The notes beneath the pieces were generated by a model. The model was not told the origin of the DNA, searched no databases, and worked only from the letters and a program-made list of their open reading frames with translations. Shown here in pieces: positions 7,413 to 13,566 of a stretch of DNA of 13,566 bases; within the stretch, counting starts at the first letter, position 1, and every line of letters starts with the position of its first letter. The DNA comes from a bacterium (GTDB lineage Bacteria > Babelota > Babeliae > Babelales > Babelaceae), in the NCBI GenBank assembly GCA_021847535.1, contig JAJZMR010000035.1, positions 1-13,566 of the forward strand, read 5' to 3'. The position numbers and the translations under genes were made by a program.

Positions 7413-7645
7413 AGAAATACAACGCTATAGATAAAAATATAAGCCCAATATAGATTTAGTATAAACACTTACCTTTCATTTTTCTACCTTAACTACTGAT
7501 TTGGTCAACATTTATACTTTATTCAGCAACGCAAAGAAAAAAATGTTTATTTTTTAAAATTATACATGCTTTAATTATAATAAATAAAGTTATTAAGTAA
7601 ATACCAAGCAACCTCGAATTTGTGCTTCAAAAAAAATATAATTAG
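7413..7645. other. AT-rich spacer between alr and the IS66 remnant
   Basis: There is no plausible gene on either strand. The stretch should hold the alr promoter (minus strand); a TATACT-like -10 is visible on the minus strand near 7460-7466, without a good -35 box. I see no IS66 terminal inverted repeat here. Confidence 0.4.
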
Positions 7646-8133
7646 TGCATACTAACATGCATAGAAGACGCAAAAGATAAAAAAATCAGAGAATTAGAGA
7701 TCGAAAATGCCGCGCTGAAAGCATATATTGTTAAGCTTGAAGCGAGGATTGTTGAGTTAGAAAGACGATTGGGTCTTAATAGTTCTAATAGTTCAAAGCC
7801 ACCATCGTCAGATGGATTGGCAAAAAAACTCAATCGTTACGAGAAAAAACGGGAAAGTAGTCGGAGGCATTGAAGGTCATCAGGGAAAAACACTCAGACA
7901 AGTTGAAAAACCTGATGAAGTGATCAATCACAAAGTTATTTCATGTAACAAATGTGAACGCACTCTTGAAAACAAAACGGCTACCCATATCAAAAGACAA
8001 GTTTTCGAAGTTCAAATAAAGTCAGTCGTAACCGAGCATCGCGCAGAAGTAAAATTTTGTGAATGCGGATAAAAAAACATAGCTCAATTCCCCGATGGTA
8101 TAAATGTCGCCGTTCAATATGGCAACAGCTCAC
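7646..8133 (+). pseudogene. IS66-family transposase (TnpC) N-terminal remnant, frameshifted and truncated
   Basis: The first frame (open 7646-7873) encodes a coiled-coil region and LGLNSSNSSKPPSSDGLAKK, the hallmark N-terminus of IS66 transposases. After an A6 run (7844-7849) the match moves one frame (7812-8072): NGKVVGGIEGHQGKTLRQVEKPD, then the IS66 zinc-finger with two pairs of cysteines (SCNKCERTL and KFCECG). Removing one A gives a seamless EKNGKVVGG. At 8070-8072 a TAA interrupts CG-KNIAQFPDGINVAVQYGNS, another IS66 signature, so a nonsense change (GAA to TAA would fit) has followed. Similarity ends at about 8133, and the whole DDE catalytic domain is absent. No ATG opens the first frame. 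This is a dead fragment and cannot encode an active transposase. Confidence 0.85.
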
Positions 8134-8181
8134 CAATAATCAAGCTGAGCAAGACTTACGCATTCGGACATAAGCGATTAT

Positions 8182-8376
8182 GTGAACTATGTAAACCAAC
8201 AGGCTGCCGATTTGCAGAAAAAAACAGCTGAAACAGCAAGTTCTGCATCAAAGTCCCTGTATGGAACCTGGAACTCGTTGAGTAGCTACCTCTACCCTAC
8301 AAAATCGCCAATAACCACACAGCCTGAAAAAGAGCCGGAAAAGACAGAAAGCCTCACGACGATTCAAAAATCTTAG
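8182..8376 (+). CDS. Hypothetical 64-codon ORF, probably a C-terminal gene fragment
   Basis: The frame is open from 8149 and has a GTG at 8182, but no ribosome site precedes it. The protein reads like the C-terminus of a larger one: an amphipathic, Gln/Ala/Ser-rich helix (NYVNQQAADLQKKTAETASS), an aromatic segment (LYGTWNSLSSYLYP) and a Pro/Glu/Thr-rich tail (KEPEKTES). It starts directly where the IS66 similarity stops, so it is likely what is left of a gene cut by the insertion and a later deletion. Its last 23 bases overlap the 3' end of the convergent 66-aa gene. I recognise no family. Confidence 0.35.
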   Translation: MNYVNQQAADLQKKTAETASSASKSLYGTWNSLSSYLYPTKSPITTQPEKEPEKTESLTTIQKS

Positions 8377-8554
8377 ACACCTGTCCACATTGCAAAACCT
8401 TAAAGGTCTTGCCTGATTCGTGAATAACACCTTGGGCAAGGATAGTATACTCGGCATGGCGCCAATCAGAGTCATATTCAAAAATATTGCGGATGTGTGG
8501 ATAGCACAATTGACTCGTCATGATGAGCATAAAAATGCCTAAGAAACGTCGCAT
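8354..8554 (-). CDS. Small secreted protein of unknown function (66 aa)
   Basis: The ORF starts with ATG, preceded at good distance by GAGGTGA (minus strand, about 8567-8561), one of the best ribosome sites in the window. The N-terminus MRRFLGIFMLIMTSQLCYP is a signal peptide, possibly cleaved near residue 19. The mature part (HIRNIFEYDSDWRHAEYTIL, then QGVIHESGKTFKVLQCGQ) is mixed and soluble-looking, with one cysteine. I do not recognise a family. It could be complete or C-terminally shortened, since it runs into the fragment on the other strand. A perfect 10-bp palindrome lies 17-37 bases upstream of its start and may be its operator. Confidence 0.55.
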   Translation of the reverse strand: MRRFLGIFMLIMTSQLCYPHIRNIFEYDSDWRHAEYTILAQGVIHESGKTFKVLQCGQVSKIFESS

Positions 8555-8570
8555 AAGAGGTCACCTCGTT

Positions 8571-8591
8571 TTTTTAAACCTGGTTTAAAAA
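8571..8591 (-). promoter_or_regulatory. 21-bp palindrome, candidate operator
   Basis: TTTTTAAACC and GGTTTAAAAA are perfect inverted repeats around a single T. The near-absence of a loop makes an RNA hairpin less likely than a site for a dimeric repressor. It lies 17-37 bases before the start of the 66-aa secreted protein gene. A second short palindrome, GAGGT-C-ACCTC (8557-8567), covers the ribosome site of that gene. Confidence 0.4.
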
Positions 8592-8722
8592 GTTGTCTCT
8601 TTGAGCTATACCCCATGCTCCCTGGTGATTACTAGGTTTTCAAGCCCACAATAAATATTTTTTACTGCGTATACATTATGCGCAAGGGATATGAAACGAT
8701 CTTGTCGGTATTTTCTGATTCT

Positions 8723-8951
8723 TCAGTGTGCATCAAACAGTAAATGATGGTACTGTTCGGCACTATTTTGTTTCTTTTGATTATGCAGCTCTTTTTGCAG
8801 TGCATGTACACCCTGCCGTATTGCCTGGCGAAGCTCATCTTGCCATTGCTGCGCTCCGGCCTGAAGATTGTCTGCCCAGCGGATATACGAGGGTAGTTGG
8901 CCAAAACTAGCCGCCCTATATGCGCGATTAAAACCGCGCTGATAAAGACCT
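8723..8951 (-). pseudogene. Frame-displaced C-terminal tail of the serine protease
   Basis: After the T7 run of the protease gene (+ strand A7 at 8952-8958), the frame one base over continues without a stop to TGA at 8725-8723. It encodes FLGLYQRGFNRAYRAASFG, then QLPSYIRWADNLQAGAQQWQ, then DELRQAIRQGVHALQKELHN, and ends LLFDAH. The amphipathic, Gln-rich helical character and clean stop mark it as real coding sequence. Removing one T would give a roughly 354-aa protease, whereas the in-frame product ends after nine unrelated residues (FRSLSARF). No start codon or ribosome site opens this segment by itself. It may be decayed, rescued by polymerase slippage, or split by a sequencing error. Confidence 0.65.
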
Positions 8952-9788
8952 AAAAAAACGGCCTACTATATAAGCTCCTTTATCTTTGACCATGACAACA
9001 GGCCCTCCAGAAAGCCCAGGAAGGTTTTCACAATTAAAAGTGCCCATTAAAAAAGATCTTCTTAGCGTTCTATCACCAGGAGTCCTTATGAATCTAAAAG
9101 CCGGTTCACGCGCTATCATTTTTTTCTTATAACAACGATCATTATTTATAGACCCTGGGTACCCCTGCGCCACAAGAACCTCATTTTTACCAGGCATGGC
9201 AGAGGAAAGCGCTGATGCCGGAATGTACGGCAATGGCCCGTTATCAGTTTTTTGAAAAAAATCTTGTAATGCCTCATGCCGGATATGTAAAACCGCTGTA
9301 TCTGCAACCTCATCCACAATAATCGGTTCAGCATTTACGTGGATAAAACGAGGGCTATCGCCACCCGCTACATAATGAGGATTTTTTACTTGTAACCGGT
9401 TGAATTTCGTTTTTTCTACACAATGGGCCGCGGTTATAGCAAAATAATCGTCTGAATTTCTTTCACTACGAATAATGGATGCGGTTCCCATAATACTCAA
9501 GCAATCAGGCTCAGTACTTATTCCATGTATACGCACAATTGCATCCGTGTACACAGAAGGAATTTGTTTTTTGTCAAAAATAAGGCTCTTATATGCACTC
9601 ACGATTGTATCTTTAATCTGGTGCCTTAAAACAACTACTGCTGTGGTTATTATCAGCCCCACAGCGAAAGCGTCCGAATCACCCGATGCAGACAAAGTAA
9701 GCGACTGGTGACCCAGTAACGTATACAAACATACAGAAAGTATCCATGTGCGTTTAAAAAATGTCCGCTTAAAAAATGCTTTTTTCAT
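8928..9788 (-). CDS. Secreted trypsin-like serine protease (chymotrypsin fold), apparent 3' frameshift
   Basis: The catalytic triad of a chymotrypsin-fold protease is visible in order: His122 in ITAAHCV, Asp163 in VADTAVLHI and Ser260 in GLSGGPVV. The N-terminus has a positively charged start with a tandem FFKRT-FFKRT duplication, then a signal or anchor segment (TWILSVCLYTLLG) and a second hydrophobic segment (AFAVGLIITTAVVVL, about 41-55). The enzyme is therefore exported or membrane-tethered; its substrate is unknown. After GAYIVGRF the frame hits a T7 run and ends soon after, while the coding signal continues in the neighbouring frame to 8723 (see the separate entry). The catalytic domain lies upstream of the shift, so activity might survive. 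It begins 7 bases after the 281-aa gene and is probably co-transcribed and translationally coupled with it. Confidence 0.82.
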   Translation of the reverse strand: MKKAFFKRTFFKRTWILSVCLYTLLGHQSLTLSASGDSDAFAVGLIITTAVVVLRHQIKDTIVSAYKSLIFDKKQIPSVYTDAIVRIHGISTEPDCLSIMGTASIIRSERNSDDYFAITAAHCVEKTKFNRLQVKNPHYVAGGDSPRFIHVNAEPIIVDEVADTAVLHIRHEALQDFFQKTDNGPLPYIPASALSSAMPGKNEVLVAQGYPGSINNDRCYKKKMIAREPAFRFIRTPGDRTLRRSFLMGTFNCENLPGLSGGPVVMVKDKGAYIVGRFFRSLSARF

Positions 9789-9795
9789 AGCTTAC

Positions 9796-10641
9796 TTAAA
9801 ACCTTTGCGTAAATTTTATATTCTTAAAAAAATTAATCGAACCGACTTTGAGGAACCTACTAGTCTTTAAGGCCCAGGCCCCTGGAATAAACGCTGCTAC
9901 CAATTGCCCAGCAAAAAAACTCATTTGCTCATGCGAAAGCATCAACGCCTGCGTAACAGGAGATTTATAGGCATTTCGCTCTTGACGCTCAAGAATCTCA
10001 AGCATACGTTCATCTACAGTTTTTTCTACCTTGCAAACGGCTGTCTCTTTTTGAGGTTCCTCAAAATAGCCCTTGAGTAATTCAGGTACAACGATGGATA
10101 AAGCGGTCGCTCCAATAGTAAAAGCTCGACACACAAATGTTGCGCGCGCCCCTGTAAGGGCTGCTTCTTTACCTAAGCGATACGCATTCATACGGTCACG
10201 AATGGCAGTCCTGATCGCTGCCTCTTTCTCAACAAGGTCTTGCCCATATTTTTCTTCGATAGCAGCAAGTTCTATTGTTTGAGATATCTCTCTTTTTGCC
10301 CGGGCTTCGGTGGCCGCTTTGTATGTTTCCGCTACTGTAACGACACCTAAATTTGCAGCAGCAGCTAGCGTGAGCATTACCGGCAATGAAGCAAACGCCT
10401 GACCGGTCAATGTCAAAGTGACTAATTGTTGAGAATTTACCCCTGGCTCTAATTTAAGCAAATGGCCACCAACGTGCACACTATGATTTAAAACAGCCTG
10501 AGTTGTAAAACCTGCACCAAAATAGGTAGCATACCGTTTGCATGCACTCAAATCATAATGGAACGCCTGCACAGACCCCAAAAAAAGCAAAAACGGAACA
10601 ATCAATAATAATTTTAAGATTTTTTTAGCAAAATGTACCAT
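9796..10641 (-). CDS. Hypothetical secreted/membrane protein, 281 aa
   Basis: No family is recognised. The N-terminus MVHFAKKILKLLLIVPFLLF with VQA at 24-26 is a clear signal peptide. A long apolar, Ala/Leu/Thr-rich stretch at about 72-103 (LVTLTLTGQAFASLPVMLTL) could cross a membrane. It is followed by a charged helical, possibly coiled-coil part (about 105-160, TYKAATEARAKREISQTIEL), a second apolar helix (AFTIGATALSIVVPELL) and a basic C-terminus. An AGGTG ribosome site precedes the ATG at short distance. The gene sits 7 bases before the serine protease, so a substrate, chaperone or partner of that protease is possible; this is inference from position only. A promoter with an overlapping palindrome lies just upstream. 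Confidence 0.7.
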   Translation of the reverse strand: MVHFAKKILKLLLIVPFLLFLGSVQAFHYDLSACKRYATYFGAGFTTQAVLNHSVHVGGHLLKLEPGVNSQQLVTLTLTGQAFASLPVMLTLAAAANLGVVTVAETYKAATEARAKREISQTIELAAIEEKYGQDLVEKEAAIRTAIRDRMNAYRLGKEAALTGARATFVCRAFTIGATALSIVVPELLKGYFEEPQKETAVCKVEKTVDERMLEILERQERNAYKSPVTQALMLSHEQMSFFAGQLVAAFIPGAWALKTSRFLKVGSINFFKNIKFTQRF

Positions 10642-10663
10642 AAAACACCTATTTTTATATATT

Positions 10664-10680
10664 TTAATACTAAGTATTAA
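10664..10680 (-). promoter_or_regulatory. 17-bp palindrome, candidate operator at the promoter of the 281-aa gene and protease
   Basis: TTAATACT and AGTATTAA are perfect 8-bp inverted repeats around one A, 23-39 bases upstream of the ATG at 10641. The site overlaps the edge of the proposed -10 box and the expected transcription start, where a repressor would block initiation. It is AT-rich, so chance occurrence cannot be excluded. Confidence 0.4.
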
Positions 10681-10706
10681 TGTACACTTTTATTTAAAAA
10701 TGTCAA
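10679..10706 (-). promoter_or_regulatory. Candidate sigma70-type promoter for the 281-aa gene and serine protease
   Basis: On the minus strand a perfect -35 box TTGACA (10706-10701) is followed after 16 bases by TACATT (10684-10679), a four-of-six match to the -10 consensus. It lies about 40 bases upstream of the ATG, in the only non-coding gap between the PilO-like gene and this pair. Confidence 0.45.
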
Positions 10707-10728
10707 TCTGAATTTTTTAGCATTTTTG

Positions 10729-11238
10729 CTATAGAGGTTCATACAGGACAAGGTCAGCGTCAAGAGCAATTTTTTTATCTAAACTTGTAATAGATAGGTC
10801 TATCCAGTCAATAATGTAGCGATTTTGGTTGTTTTTTAAAAAAAGATAAAAGAGCTCAAAAGGCCCTTCAAAAGCAATTTTAATCTCTGTCTTTTGAAAA
10901 AATTTATTTTTTTCAGAAACACCAGTCTCAACTTTCTTTAAATAGAAACCATCATGCATAAGATCCTGTAAAAGCTCGGTGTAACTTTTTGCATCCTTGA
11001 GTATATGGCTTACTGATTGCTGGACATGATCTGATGCACTCTTATGCGCATTCATTTCGTGAGCTACTGTTTGTTGATCATCAAGTTTAATCTCCATGTG
11101 GGTCAGAGCGGCTTTTAATGGCTTAAAAGCCAAAAAATACCATCCTGTCACCAGCAAGCCTACAAAAGCAAGGGTTAAAAACCAGCGCGCGCTCGTCGAT
11201 CGCGTCAGCACATATATCTCCAAATCCTTAAAAATCAT
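10729..11238 (-). CDS. PilO-like inner-membrane protein
   Basis: This 169-aa protein has a short cytoplasmic start, one membrane span at about 19-37 (WFLTLAFVGLLVTGWYFLAF), a coiled-coil-like segment (about 41-80) and a C-terminal domain. The strand pattern GFYLKKVETGV, then KTEIKIAFEGPFELFYLFLK, then IIDWIDLSITS resembles the ferredoxin-like domain of PilO/GspM-type proteins of type IV pili and type II secretion. PilO aligns the inner-membrane platform of such machines. No other pilus gene is in the window, so the assignment rests on architecture only and a different role is possible. The ORF starts 11 bases inside the end of the M23 peptidase gene, which shows operon coupling. Confidence 0.5.
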   Translation of the reverse strand: MIFKDLEIYVLTRSTSARWFLTLAFVGLLVTGWYFLAFKPLKAALTHMEIKLDDQQTVAHEMNAHKSASDHVQQSVSHILKDAKSYTELLQDLMHDGFYLKKVETGVSEKNKFFQKTEIKIAFEGPFELFYLFLKNNQNRYIIDWIDLSITSLDKKIALDADLVLYEPL

Positions 11239-12430
11239 GCTTTGTCCACTGCATTGGGTCTACTTGAATATCATATATGCGCATTTCCCAGTGCAAATGG
11301 TAGCCACTTGCATACCCAGTCATTCCCAATGTTCCCAGAGGCATCCCTTTTTTGATTTTCTGGCCTACCTGAATAGGGCCATAATTATCTAAATGGTAAT
11401 AGAGCGTTACAACGCCACAGCCATGGTCAAGTGCAACGGTTAATCCGCTATGTTCATAACGATCCTTGATGACGACAACCCCATCTTGCGCTGCCCAAAC
11501 AACACTTTTTGGCTTTGCAAGCAGATCTATGGCATTATGCGCATACTTGCCGCGATCTTGCGTTGTTCGTATGGTGCCAAACTCTGTTGATACGCCCGTC
11601 ATGTCACACGGAGTGTAAAAAACACCATGCCATAACTTTTGGCATGGAGAATTTTGTGCTATTGCCTTTAATTTCATTTCAAGATCTTCACTGGGCAACC
11701 CAAGCTCTTTTTCTTTTTGAACCTTATCTTTTTGAACGTGCAGCTGCTGTTTTCTAAAGGGGTACATGACAATATGTAATTTGCTATCAAGTGTTATACT
11801 GTTGCCCACTAAATCTTCTATTTCAACCATAAAAAGATATTCGTTGGGGACCTCTTCAGAGTTAATAGGAACAAAACATTCATAAATATTTGATTCGGCC
11901 ATTTCAGGAACAGCCGGGAAAAGGTGCGAAAGCACTTTAACTACTGCAGACTTAATCGGCTTATTAACCTGAAACTGTACATGCAATGTTCGCCCTTGAA
12001 AAACCTTAAATTCTGCATCAGTTTTTACAAATGCAGCCTGTAAAGGAGTGTTATCAACATTAAATTGAATCTCCTTAATGGTCATATTTTTATGATAGGA
12101 ACCATCCTCGACCTCAATACGCAACGTATGCTTGCCGTTAGCCATAGCCCTTGATAGAACAGGAATAACACGCTCAAAAACTTTACTGTTTACCTTAAAA
12201 CGGTTTACCAGGGGCTTTTCATCAACCCATAATGAAATTGTTTTAATTGCATATTCGTTGCGAACAACCAACAAACATTCCTTATCTCCCATATAATGAC
12301 CGCCGTCAATCATATCGGAAATTTCAATAGTAGATAAAGCTTTAAAGCTAACATATCGATAGGCCTGATAACTAATTAAGCTGACCAATAAAAATATAAT
12401 GATATAGATGAAACGCGAATTAAAAAACAT
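11228..12430 (-). CDS. M23-family (LytM) metallopeptidase with N-terminal membrane anchor
   Basis: This 400-aa envelope protein is likely to cut peptidoglycan cross-bridges. Residues 7-25 form a membrane anchor or uncleaved signal. Residues 30-225 form a beta-rich, Ig-like region (repeated EIEDLVGN- and EVEDGSYH-type strands). A Lys/Glu-rich linker lies at 226-258 (QKDKVQKEKELG). The C-terminal M23 domain has all metal ligands: HNAID (His298, Asp302) and HLH (His378, His380), plus His346 in LYYHLDNYG. The motifs GKYAHNAIDLLAKP, VWAAQDGVVV and YASGYHLHWEM are typical of active enzymes, in contrast to degenerate LytM activators. Overlap with the PilO-like gene suggests a shared job in the envelope, such as opening the wall for a machine; that is inference. 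No strong ribosome site is visible. Confidence 0.92.
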   Translation of the reverse strand: MFFNSRFIYIIIFLLVSLISYQAYRYVSFKALSTIEISDMIDGGHYMGDKECLLVVRNEYAIKTISLWVDEKPLVNRFKVNSKVFERVIPVLSRAMANGKHTLRIEVEDGSYHKNMTIKEIQFNVDNTPLQAAFVKTDAEFKVFQGRTLHVQFQVNKPIKSAVVKVLSHLFPAVPEMAESNIYECFVPINSEEVPNEYLFMVEIEDLVGNSITLDSKLHIVMYPFRKQQLHVQKDKVQKEKELGLPSEDLEMKLKAIAQNSPCQKLWHGVFYTPCDMTGVSTEFGTIRTTQDRGKYAHNAIDLLAKPKSVVWAAQDGVVVIKDRYEHSGLTVALDHGCGVVTLYYHLDNYGPIQVGQKIKKGMPLGTLGMTGYASGYHLHWEMRIYDIQVDPMQWTKHDF

Positions 12431-12562
12431 GATAAACTCATATAGAAATTAAGATACTAGGTACTTTTTGGTGTCATCAATATACCCTTTTTTAATGCTG
12501 CTGTGAATAAAAGTACGATATTTTATCAATAAGCTGATCTAATCATGCCATTGAAGACCCCT

Positions 12563-12590
12563 TTGACAGACAGCATTAGTCATTTATACT
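12563..12590 (+). promoter_or_regulatory. Strong sigma70-type promoter for the 139-aa secreted protein
   Basis: A perfect TTGACA (12563-12568) is followed after 16 bases by TATACT (12585-12590), five of six to the -10 consensus. Transcription would begin near 12597, giving a leader of about 58 bases before the ATG at 12655. This is the best promoter match in the window and implies high expression. Confidence 0.68.
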
Positions 12591-12654
12591 TAAAATACAT
12601 GCTTACGTGAGCAAGATTCATAAGTTAAATTCACATAGAAAGGAAATATATATT

Positions 12655-13074
12655 ATGAAAAAAACACCACGAGCACTTAAATCATCTCTTTTTGGGGTAG
12701 CTATGTTGCTAACATTAACCAGCATCACGACTACAAGGGCACAGGTATCAGCGCAACAAGCGCTTGAAAATGCAACAAAAGATCTAATGCCATTTTTTAC
12801 GGATCCGAACCATAAAATATCTAAGCCTTTTTCGACCATGATGCAAGAAGTTGTCATGCATCTTGAGGAAGCCGACGACGCTGAACTTAAAGAATTGGCC
12901 AAAGCACTCAAGACGATTTGTAATGAAACCAACTTGGCAACAATCCTACAAGTTCTTAAAAAACATACTCAGACGATCGAAAAAATCATTAAAAAGAATT
13001 TATCGGTGCAAAAAAAACCACTTTCGATTGCTATTTTGATGAAACGAATACAAGCTGCGCTCGCACTGCGATAA
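12655..13074 (+). CDS. Secreted helical protein of unknown function (139 aa)
   Basis: I chose the ATG at 12655 over an upstream in-frame alternative (12607) because it follows an AAAGGA ribosome site (12639-12644) and opens a classic signal peptide: MKKTPRALKSSLFGVAMLLT, with TRA before a likely cleavage at about residue 29. The mature part of about 110 residues is all-helical in character, charged and mostly without cysteine (one Cys), for example EEADDAELKELAKALKTICN and TQTIEKIIKKNLSVQKK. No family is recognised. A near-consensus promoter stands upstream and the gene is divergent from the M23 peptidase. No terminator is seen; the decayed transposase begins 22 bases after the stop on the other strand. 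Confidence 0.72.
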   Translation: MKKTPRALKSSLFGVAMLLTLTSITTTRAQVSAQQALENATKDLMPFFTDPNHKISKPFSTMMQEVVMHLEEADDAELKELAKALKTICNETNLATILQVLKKHTQTIEKIIKKNLSVQKKPLSIAILMKRIQAALALR

Positions 13075-13096
13075 TATAGCAAGACAATTTTAGAGC

Positions 13097-13566
13097 TTAT
13101 CCGAAAATTCCCGCTAGTTTAAAATTATGAATAGCGGAAGCGAAATGACACATGGCCAAAAAGGCGTATTTCGTTTTATTCCAGCATGTTTTTGTGCCAC
13201 GATTCCACTGCTGAATTCCAAAAATTTGTTCAACACGCCAGCGTCCTCTTGGACGATTTTTCTTCTTGTTTTTGGATCGCCTAACATTAGTTGCTGCAAA
13301 TAGCGCAACATTGTAGGCAGCAAAAATTTTCCTGATTTTTTTAACGGCCCAAGCCGAATCTGTGGCCAATAACATAGGGTTCCCAAAAAAATGTTTTATG
13401 TTTTCAATAAGAAGTATCCGATTGAAGCGCCTCAGGTGCACCAAGATATTTGATTGCAATTTCTATCGATTTATTAAAAAGTTGTGCGATAAATCCCTTT
13501 TTAGCCCACAACATAAACTTGGTGTGGATCGTTTTATGCTTCCCGTAAACTTCTGGCAAATTTCGC
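13097..13566 (-). pseudogene. IS5/IS4-type DDE transposase remnant, frameshifted and internally shortened, running off the window
   Basis: Upstream part (13565-13404): LPEVYGKHKTIHTKFMLWAKKGF, then the end of the N-terminal region at ALQSDTSY followed by a stop. This is the helix-turn-helix-like opening of IS5-type transposases up to the area of the first catalytic Asp. The second part, in another frame (to 13097), reads PMLLATDSAWAVKKIRKIF, then RPRGRWRVEQIFG, then HFASAIHNFKLAGIFG, the C-terminal catalytic region including the conserved Glu in RWRVEQ. The roughly 60-70 residues expected between the first and second catalytic Asp seem missing, so an internal deletion plus frameshift is likely. 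The sequence GAGCTTATCCG (13093-13103) over the stop codon could be the terminal inverted repeat. The other end lies outside the window. It cannot encode an active transposase. Confidence 0.78.

Noticed and set aside
7830..7860. Programmed frameshifting in the IS66 gene
   Set aside because: IS66 TnpC is not normally made by frameshifting, and the copy also has a nonsense codon and lacks its catalytic domain, so decay explains it.
7812..8072. An intact 86-aa protein beginning at the ATG 7812
   Set aside because: Its first 12 residues come from the wrong frame of the IS66 SSDGLAKK region; the rest is the middle of an IS66 transposase.
8593..8655. tRNA-like string on the minus strand (GGGGTATAGCTCAAAGAG)
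   Set aside because: It resembles the 5' end and D-arm of a tRNA, but no anticodon stem, T-arm (GGTTCGAATCC type) or matching acceptor strand follows.
8662..8910. 80-aa minus-strand and 60-aa plus-strand ORFs over the protease tail
   Set aside because: The third frame here continues the serine protease with better protein character; these two are shadows with no ribosome site and odd composition.
10718..10731. Hairpin TAGCA-TTTT-TGCTA at the end of the PilO-like gene as a terminator
   Set aside because: The stem is only 5 bp and on the minus strand it is followed by As, not Ts.
5300..13500. CRISPR array, integron or other regular repeat array
   Set aside because: No regularly spaced repeats were seen; the only repeats are isolated palindromes and the short FFKRT duplication in the protease leader.

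Overview
This 13.6-kb window is AT-rich, tightly packed bacterial DNA with no rRNA, tRNA or CRISPR. Alanine racemase, an M23 (LytM-type) peptidase and a probable lipoprotein point to a Gram-negative-like cell that makes peptidoglycan. Several short secreted proteins of unknown family, a secreted lectin-like protein, decayed insertion sequences and an uptake system for amino acids suggest a host-associated bacterium with a reduced genome. Candidatus Dependentiae (TM6/Babeliae) would fit, but this is a low-confidence inference because no taxonomic marker is present.

Left part (1-5087, all + strand): the 3' end of an M48 metalloprotease (HEIGH motif) overlaps by ATGA a HerA/DUF87-type ATPase. 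A TPR protein follows, then a complete polar amino-acid ABC importer: family-3 binding lipoprotein, HisM/GlnP-type permease and GlnQ-type ATPase. The gaps are short and the run looks like one or two transcription units. A tandem hairpin region ends in a rho-independent terminator at 5191-5224.

Middle part (5240-8554): a short signal-peptide ORF and a 214-codon ORF look like two pieces of one secreted protein split by a 1-base change in an A7 run. They converge on a small secreted protein that resembles one repeat of the mannan-binding MVL lectin. Alanine racemase (alr) follows on the minus strand. Next come a broken IS66-family transposase fragment, a C-terminal fragment of an unknown protein and a convincing 66-aa secreted protein.

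Right part (8723-13566): on the minus strand, an M23 peptidase overlaps a PilO-like inner-membrane protein, and a 281-aa secreted/membrane protein is followed 7 bases later by a trypsin-like serine protease. The protease carries an apparent frameshift in an A7/T7 run, and its C-terminal tail continues in the next frame to 8723. Divergently, a strong sigma70-type promoter drives a 139-aa secreted helical protein. The window ends in a decayed IS5/IS4-type DDE transposase.

The most notable features are the repeated A-run frameshifts (5328-5334, 7844-7849, 8952-8958), which could be slippage-tolerant genes, decay or sequencing error; the MVL-like lectin; and palindromes placed like operators upstream of secreted-protein genes.
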